Assembly (NCBI GenBank): GCA_902470035.1 | Contig: CABREZ010000063.1 | Span: 1-8,491, forward strand | Direction of reading: 5' to 3' | Length of the DNA: 8,491 bases | DNA from: an uncultured Streptococcus sp. | GTDB taxonomy: Bacteria; Bacillota; Bacilli; Lactobacillales; Streptococcaceae | Shown: piece after piece, positions 4,790 through 8,491 of the stretch | How positions within the stretch are numbered: position 1 is the stretch's first letter | How the letters are laid out: every line of letters begins with the position of its first letter | The notes under the pieces: model-generated | Told to the model about the DNA's origin: nothing | Database searches by the model: none | What the model saw: the letters and a program-made list of their open reading frames with translations, nothing else | Position numbers and translations under genes: made by a program

Positions 4790-6696
4790 TCTTTTTCTTG
4801 ATTCTTAGAAATGCTCCGACTCTTGCCTTCAAGATACACCATCAAGATAGAAATGTCAGCTGGGTTGACACCTGAAATCCGGCTAGCTTGACCAATCGTT
4901 TCTGGATTAATCAACTTGAATTTTTGACGAGCTTCTGTTGCGATGGAGTCAATATCATCCCAGTCAATATTGGCAGGAATTCGTTTTTCTTCCATTCGCT
5001 TCATTTTTTCAACCTGATCTAAAGCTTTTGAGATATAACCCTCGTACTTAATTTCAGTTTCGATCAACTCGATAATCTTATCATCTAACTCTTCAGCAGC
5101 TGGTCCGATAAAGTTGACAACATCTTGGTAAGATACTTCTGGTCTTCTCAAGAATTCTTTGGCTGTGACAGCATCTGTCAATGGTTTAAAGCCTAGCGCT
5201 GCAACCTTCTCGTTCGTTTCCTTTACAGGTTTTAACTTAATACTGTCAAGGCGCTTCATTTCATTTTCAAACTGATACTTCTTGGTTTCAAAACGTGCCC
5301 AACGTTCGTCGTCAACTAGACCAACCTCGCGACCGATTTCTGTCAAGCGCATATCTGCATTATCATGACGAAGAATCAAACGATATTCAGCACGACTAGT
5401 TAACAGACGATAAGGCTCAACTGTTCCTTTGGTTACCAAGTCATCAATCATGACTCCAATATAACCATCACTACGTTTCAAGATGAGCTCTGGTTTTCCT
5501 TGAATTTTAAGGGCAGCATTAATCCCTGCCACAATTCCTTGGCCAGCAGCTTCCTCATAGCCAGATGTTCCATTGGTTTGGCCTGCTGTAAAGAGACCTG
5601 AAATTTTCTTGGTTTCTAAAGTTGCCCGCAATTGATGTGGAAGGACCATATCATACTCAATCGCATAACCCGTTCGCATCATCTCAGCATTTTCCAATCC
5701 CTTAATAGAATGGACAAGATCTCGTTGCACATCCTCTGGTAAACTGGTTGACAAGCCTTGGACATAGACTTCTTCTGTATTTCGTCCTTCTGGTTCAAGG
5801 AAAAGCTGATGACGTTCCTTGTCAGCAAAGCGAACAATCTTATCTTCAATAGATGGACAATAACGAGGGCCAACACCCTTTACAACACCTGTAAACATAG
5901 GGGCCCGGTATAAATTGCTGTTGATGATCTCATGGCTTTGACTATTGGTATAGGTTAACCAACAAGGGATTTGATCCTTTAAATAATCCTCGTCACGCGA
6001 ATTGTAAGAAAAGTGATTAGGATTCTCATCACCAGGTTGAATTTCCGTTTCTTCATAATTGATTGACGATGCCTTTACACGTGGTGGCGTACCCGTTTTG
6101 AAACGACCAATTTCAAGTCCTATTTTTTTGAGATTGTCAGCCAAATTAATAGAAGCAAGGCTATGGTTAGGGCCAGATGAATATTTGAGATCCCCAATGA
6201 TGATTTCTCCACGTAAAGCTGTTCCAGTCGTGACAATAACAGCCTTGGCCCCATATTCTTGGTGAGTCGCAGTTCGAACACCAATAACCTTCCCATCTTC
6301 TACCAAAATTTCATCAATCATGGTTTGGCGAAGAGTCAAGTTTTCTTGGTTCTCAACCGTCTTGCGCATTTCCTTAGAATAAAGTTCCTTATCCGCTTGG
6401 GCACGAAGTGCACGGACTGCTGGACCCTTTCCTGTATTCAACATCTTCATTTGAATGTAGGACTTGTCAATATTCTTGGCCATCTCACCGCCGAGGGCAT
6501 CTACCTCACGGACCACAATCCCTTTTGCCGAACCACCAATTGAAGGATTACACGGCAAAAACGCCAACATTTCTATATTGATGGTTGCAAGTAAAACTTT
6601 ACAACCCATCCGGCTCGCAGCAAGCGAAGCTTCTACACCCGCATGTCCCGCTCCGATTACAATAATATCGTATTCTTCTATAAAATTATAAGTCAT
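4783..6696 (-). CDS. mnmG: tRNA uridine-34 carboxymethylaminomethyl modification enzyme MnmG (GidA)
   Basis: With MnmE (not in this window) MnmG installs the cmnm5 group on the wobble uridine of tRNAs for Lys, Glu, Gln and others, using FAD, methylene-tetrahydrofolate and glycine. The 637 residues show the N-terminal dinucleotide fold IVIGAGHAGVEA (12-23), the CNPSIGG motif with Cys49, the first family signature GPRYCPSIEDKIVRF (276-290) with the second conserved cysteine Cys280, the second signature beginning AGQTNGTSGYEEAAGQG (371-387), and the helical C-terminal domain with KYEGYI (550-555). Length is typical and nothing is missing. An in-frame ATG at 6741 is rejected: it lies inside the NUDIX gene, and the ATG at 6696 has GGAGG ten bases upstream, begins MTYNFIEEYD like relatives, and follows the NUDIX stop by 5 nt. 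It is the last gene before the terminator. Confidence 0.98.
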   Translation of the reverse strand: MTYNFIEEYDIIVIGAGHAGVEASLAASRMGCKVLLATINIEMLAFLPCNPSIGGSAKGIVVREVDALGGEMAKNIDKSYIQMKMLNTGKGPAVRALRAQADKELYSKEMRKTVENQENLTLRQTMIDEILVEDGKVIGVRTATHQEYGAKAVIVTTGTALRGEIIIGDLKYSSGPNHSLASINLADNLKKIGLEIGRFKTGTPPRVKASSINYEETEIQPGDENPNHFSYNSRDEDYLKDQIPCWLTYTNSQSHEIINSNLYRAPMFTGVVKGVGPRYCPSIEDKIVRFADKERHQLFLEPEGRNTEEVYVQGLSTSLPEDVQRDLVHSIKGLENAEMMRTGYAIEYDMVLPHQLRATLETKKISGLFTAGQTNGTSGYEEAAGQGIVAGINAALKIQGKPELILKRSDGYIGVMIDDLVTKGTVEPYRLLTSRAEYRLILRHDNADMRLTEIGREVGLVDDERWARFETKKYQFENEMKRLDSIKLKPVKETNEKVAALGFKPLTDAVTAKEFLRRPEVSYQDVVNFIGPAAEELDDKIIELIETEIKYEGYISKALDQVEKMKRMEEKRIPANIDWDDIDSIATEARQKFKLINPETIGQASRISGVNPADISILMVYLEGKSRSISKNQEKES

Positions 6697-6701
6697 CTTT
6701 T

Positions 6702-7157
6702 TTATTCCTCCAGCTGAATATGTTGTAATTGTCCGTTCCAATCTGGTAAGGCCGTTTTTAAAAATGCCGGTTTCAGGTCAACAGTTGATAAGCCCTCTAA
6801 AGCAAGCCACTGGCAAGGTAAGGACTTTGTATCTTCCTGCATAACCAAAGGTGCTTCTTCCAGCAAGTCCACCAAATAATGAAATTCAATGTTATGGTAG
6901 TGAATCCCATCTTGTTCAAAGCGATTTTCAACAATGAAAGCTAGCTGACCTGCTCTAGATGCAACGCCAAGTTCTTCTTTTACTTCTCGAACCACAGCAT
7001 CTTCAGTAGCTTCATCCACTTGAATGGCACCTCCAATCGTATAAAAACCATCCTCATCTTCTACGACTAACAAACAATTATCTTTTACAATCAAAGCAGT
7101 GGCTCTCACACCAAAAACCGTCTGATTCAACTTGGTCCGAAAATCCCGTTTTTGCAT
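6702..7157 (-). CDS. NUDIX hydrolase, substrate unknown
   Basis: This 151-residue protein is a single-domain NUDIX (MutT-like) hydrolase, expected to cleave a nucleoside diphosphate linked to another moiety; the substrate cannot be told from sequence. The NUDIX box G-x5-E-x7-REVKEELGV is complete at 43-65, with the metal-binding glutamates REVKEE intact (58-62). The segment YHNIEFHYLVDLLE (87-100) after it resembles pneumococcal MutT/nudix proteins encoded next to mnmG. No signal peptide or membrane helix is seen. A longer frame opens at 7286, but that start precedes the probable transcription start near 7259; the ATG at 7157 has AAAGGA six bases upstream and begins MQKRDFRTK. It has its own promoter, sits 137 nt after mnmA and 5 nt before mnmG, and its last codons carry the mnmG ribosome binding site. 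Confidence 0.92.
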   Translation of the reverse strand: MQKRDFRTKLNQTVFGVRATALIVKDNCLLVVEDEDGFYTIGGAIQVDEATEDAVVREVKEELGVASRAGQLAFIVENRFEQDGIHYHNIEFHYLVDLLEEAPLVMQEDTKSLPCQWLALEGLSTVDLKPAFLKTALPDWNGQLQHIQLEE

Positions 7158-7204
7158 TTTACTTCCTTTCGAAACGACACAAAAATAGTCAAAACTCTGA
7201 GAAG

Positions 7205-7225
7205 TGCAGGACAAAAAAGCCTGCA
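7205..7225 (-). other. Hairpin in the leader of the NUDIX-mnmG transcript
   Basis: TGCAGG (7225-7220) and CCTGCA (7210-7205) form a 6-bp stem around a 9-nt U-rich loop, about 35-55 nt into the predicted transcript. No T run follows, so it is not an intrinsic terminator. I recognise no known riboswitch or T-box motif in the roughly 100-nt leader. Confidence 0.35.
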
Positions 7226-7265
7226 ACATCCATGAGCTTTGACCATCATTTCTATTGCTTTTATT

Positions 7266-7293
7266 ATTGTAGCAAATTGAGAACATTTGTCAA
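7266..7293 (-). promoter_or_regulatory. Strong promoter for the NUDIX gene and mnmG
   Basis: A perfect -35 TTGACA (7293-7288), a 16-bp spacer ending in TGC, and a -10 TACAAT (7271-7266), that is an extended -10. Transcription should start near 7259, giving a leader of about 100 nt. The -35 box begins one base after the mnmA stop codon. With no terminator after mnmA, mnmG is probably transcribed both from here and by read-through. Confidence 0.75.
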
Positions 7294-7294
7294 T

Positions 7295-8416
7295 TTAAAT
7301 ATACTGACAAACTTTACCATCTCGATAAGCATTGTCAATCAAACCTCCACCGAGGCACTCTTCACCATCGTAAAAGACAACAGCTTGCCCAGGTGTAATG
7401 GCCCGTTGAGGTTCTGCAAAAACGACCTCAGCCTGGTCATCCTTGACATGAACCGTCACTTTGGAATCTGGCTGGCGATAACGGAACTTGGCTGTACATT
7501 CTAGTGTAAACTCTTCTGGCATATCTCGTGTAAAGTGAACTTGACTAGCTTGTAAACTTGTTGACATCAGTGCTTCATGATAGAAGCCTTGACCGACATA
7601 CAGAATATTTTGACTCAGATCTTTACCAACGACAAACCATGGGGCATTGTCCCCACCTTGTTGACCACCAATTCCAAGACCACCCCGTTGACCGATTGTG
7701 TAATACATCAAACCGGCATGTTCGCCCATATCCCGTCCATCTACAGTCATCATTCGGCCTGGCTGGGCAGGGAGGTAGTTACTGAGAAACTCTTTGAAAT
7801 TCTTTTCGCCGATAAAGCAGATCCCGGTGGAATCTTTCTTTTTAGCTGTAGCTAATCCAGCCTCTTCTGCTAAACGGCGAACCTCAGGTTTTTCCAAATG
7901 TCCCAATGGGAACATGGTTTTTTGAAGTTGTTCTTGTGACAACTGGCTTAAGAAATAAGTTTGATCCTTTCCATTGTCAACGCCGCGTAGCATATGGACA
8001 ATACCATCCTCATCACGCGCCACGCGCGCATAGTGCCCTGTTGCTACATAATCTGCACCGAGTGTCATGGCATAATCCAAGAAGGCCTTAAATTTGATTT
8101 CCTTATTACACATGACATCCGGATTTGGTGTCCGGCCTGCACGGTATTCTGCAAGGAAGTATTCAAAGACGCGATCCCAGTATTCTTTTTCAAAGTTGAC
8201 AGAATAGTAAGGAATGCCAATTTGGTCTGCAACCGCTGCTACATCTTTGTAATCTTCTGTAGCTGTACAGACGCCATTTTCGTCTGTGTCGTCCCAGTTT
8301 TTCATGAAGATGCCAATGACATCGTAACCCTGTTGTTTTAACAACAAAGCCGTTACAGATGAATCGACACCGCCACTCATACCAACAACAACACGTGTTT
8401 TCGAGTTATCACTCAT
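7295..8416 (-). CDS. mnmA: tRNA-specific 2-thiouridylase MnmA (TrmU)
   Basis: This enzyme adds sulfur to C2 of the wobble uridine in tRNAs for Lys, Glu and Gln, using ATP and persulfide sulfur delivered by a cysteine desulfurase. The 373 residues show the PP-loop ATP motif SGGVDSS (14-20), MKNWDD (38-43), the first catalytic cysteine in NPDVMCN (Cys103), the GHYAR motif (127-131), the DQTYFL motif (151-156), the second catalytic cysteine in STGICFIGE (Cys200), and the IGQRGGLGIGG loop (241-251). Cys103 and Cys200 match the E. coli pair Cys102/Cys199, so it should be active. The start has GGGAG (8427-8423) six bases upstream. Its promoter is not visible in the 75 bp to the window edge. Together with mnmG downstream it completes much of the wobble-uridine pathway. 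Length and content are normal. Confidence 0.98.
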   Translation of the reverse strand: MSDNSKTRVVVGMSGGVDSSVTALLLKQQGYDVIGIFMKNWDDTDENGVCTATEDYKDVAAVADQIGIPYYSVNFEKEYWDRVFEYFLAEYRAGRTPNPDVMCNKEIKFKAFLDYAMTLGADYVATGHYARVARDEDGIVHMLRGVDNGKDQTYFLSQLSQEQLQKTMFPLGHLEKPEVRRLAEEAGLATAKKKDSTGICFIGEKNFKEFLSNYLPAQPGRMMTVDGRDMGEHAGLMYYTIGQRGGLGIGGQQGGDNAPWFVVGKDLSQNILYVGQGFYHEALMSTSLQASQVHFTRDMPEEFTLECTAKFRYRQPDSKVTVHVKDDQAEVVFAEPQRAITPGQAVVFYDGEECLGGGLIDNAYRDGKVCQYI

Positions 8417-8442
8417 AGGTTTCTCCCATCTTTTCGTTTCTC

Positions 8443-8483
8443 ACGATTGAAGGTCGTGGTTTGCTTCAACGATTGAAGGTCGT
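8443..8483. repeat. Two copies of a 15-bp repeat upstream of mnmA
   Basis: ACGATTGAAGGTCGT occurs perfectly at 8443-8457 and 8469-8483, a 26-bp period. Each copy has 4-bp inverted ends (ACGA/TCGT), and the second also forms CTTCAA-CGA-TTGAAG (8464-8478) with flanking bases. More copies may exist past the window edge. The 26-bp period is not a multiple of three, so it is not a repeated peptide. Confidence 0.6.
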
Positions 8484-8491
8484 TTTGAGCA

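Noticed and set aside
7189..7233. 14-codon minus-strand ORF (MDVAGFFVLHFSEF) in the NUDIX leader
   Set aside because: No ribosome binding site precedes it and it spans the leader hairpin; nothing supports translation.
8413..8490. Open minus-strand frame (…TTTFNREKRKDGRNL) that would end in TGA overlapping the mnmA start as ATGA
   Set aside because: It is only 25 codons long, lies over the 26-bp-period repeats, which would be translated in different frames, and shows no recognisable motif. Being open over 75 nt is weak evidence. An upstream gene cannot be excluded without more sequence.
1..8491. Mobile element, CRISPR array, toxin-antitoxin or defence system
   Set aside because: All large frames are intact housekeeping genes in one orientation; no transposase, integrase, spaced repeat array, or paired small toxin/antitoxin genes are present.

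Overview
The window looks like chromosomal core genome of a low-GC Firmicute, almost certainly a Streptococcus. The DnaB, bL9, GdpP, Veg and MnmG proteins read like streptococcal members of their families as I remember them, and the mitis/sanguinis group seems closest. This is recall, not an alignment, so I do not claim a species. Every gene lies on the minus strand, so transcription runs from high to low coordinates.

Layout in the direction of transcription: (1) 8491-8417, the edge of the window, with two copies of a 15-bp repeat just upstream of mnmA. (2) mnmA (tRNA U34 2-thiolase), a NUDIX hydrolase gene with its own strong promoter, and mnmG (tRNA U34 cmnm5 modification), closed by an intrinsic terminator at 4759-4734. 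(3) A 213-bp gap with a perfect palindrome and the extended -10 promoter of the next operon. (4) gdpP (c-di-AMP phosphodiesterase), rplI (ribosomal protein bL9), dnaB (replicative helicase) and veg, tightly packed and closed by an intrinsic terminator at 461-433. (5) About 450 bp of AT-rich intergenic DNA with a second related palindrome, a WalR/VicR-type direct repeat and a strong promoter that fires off the left edge. (6) The first codons of an unidentified gene.

The first operon pairs the two enzymes that modify the same wobble uridine of Gln/Lys/Glu tRNAs, with a NUDIX protein between them. The second joins replication (DnaB), translation (bL9), c-di-AMP signalling (GdpP) and Veg. Four of the upstream ATGs available to the long reading frames are not the likely starts; ribosome binding sites place the starts of gdpP, dnaB, the NUDIX gene and mnmG further in.

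I see no mobile element, CRISPR array, tRNA/rRNA gene, toxin-antitoxin pair or defence system. The genes are ordinary housekeeping genes. The parts that deserve a second look are non-coding: two near-identical palindromes (13 of 16 positions) each just beyond an operon terminator, a perfect WalR-type box, a possible antisense promoter, and the repeats at the right edge.
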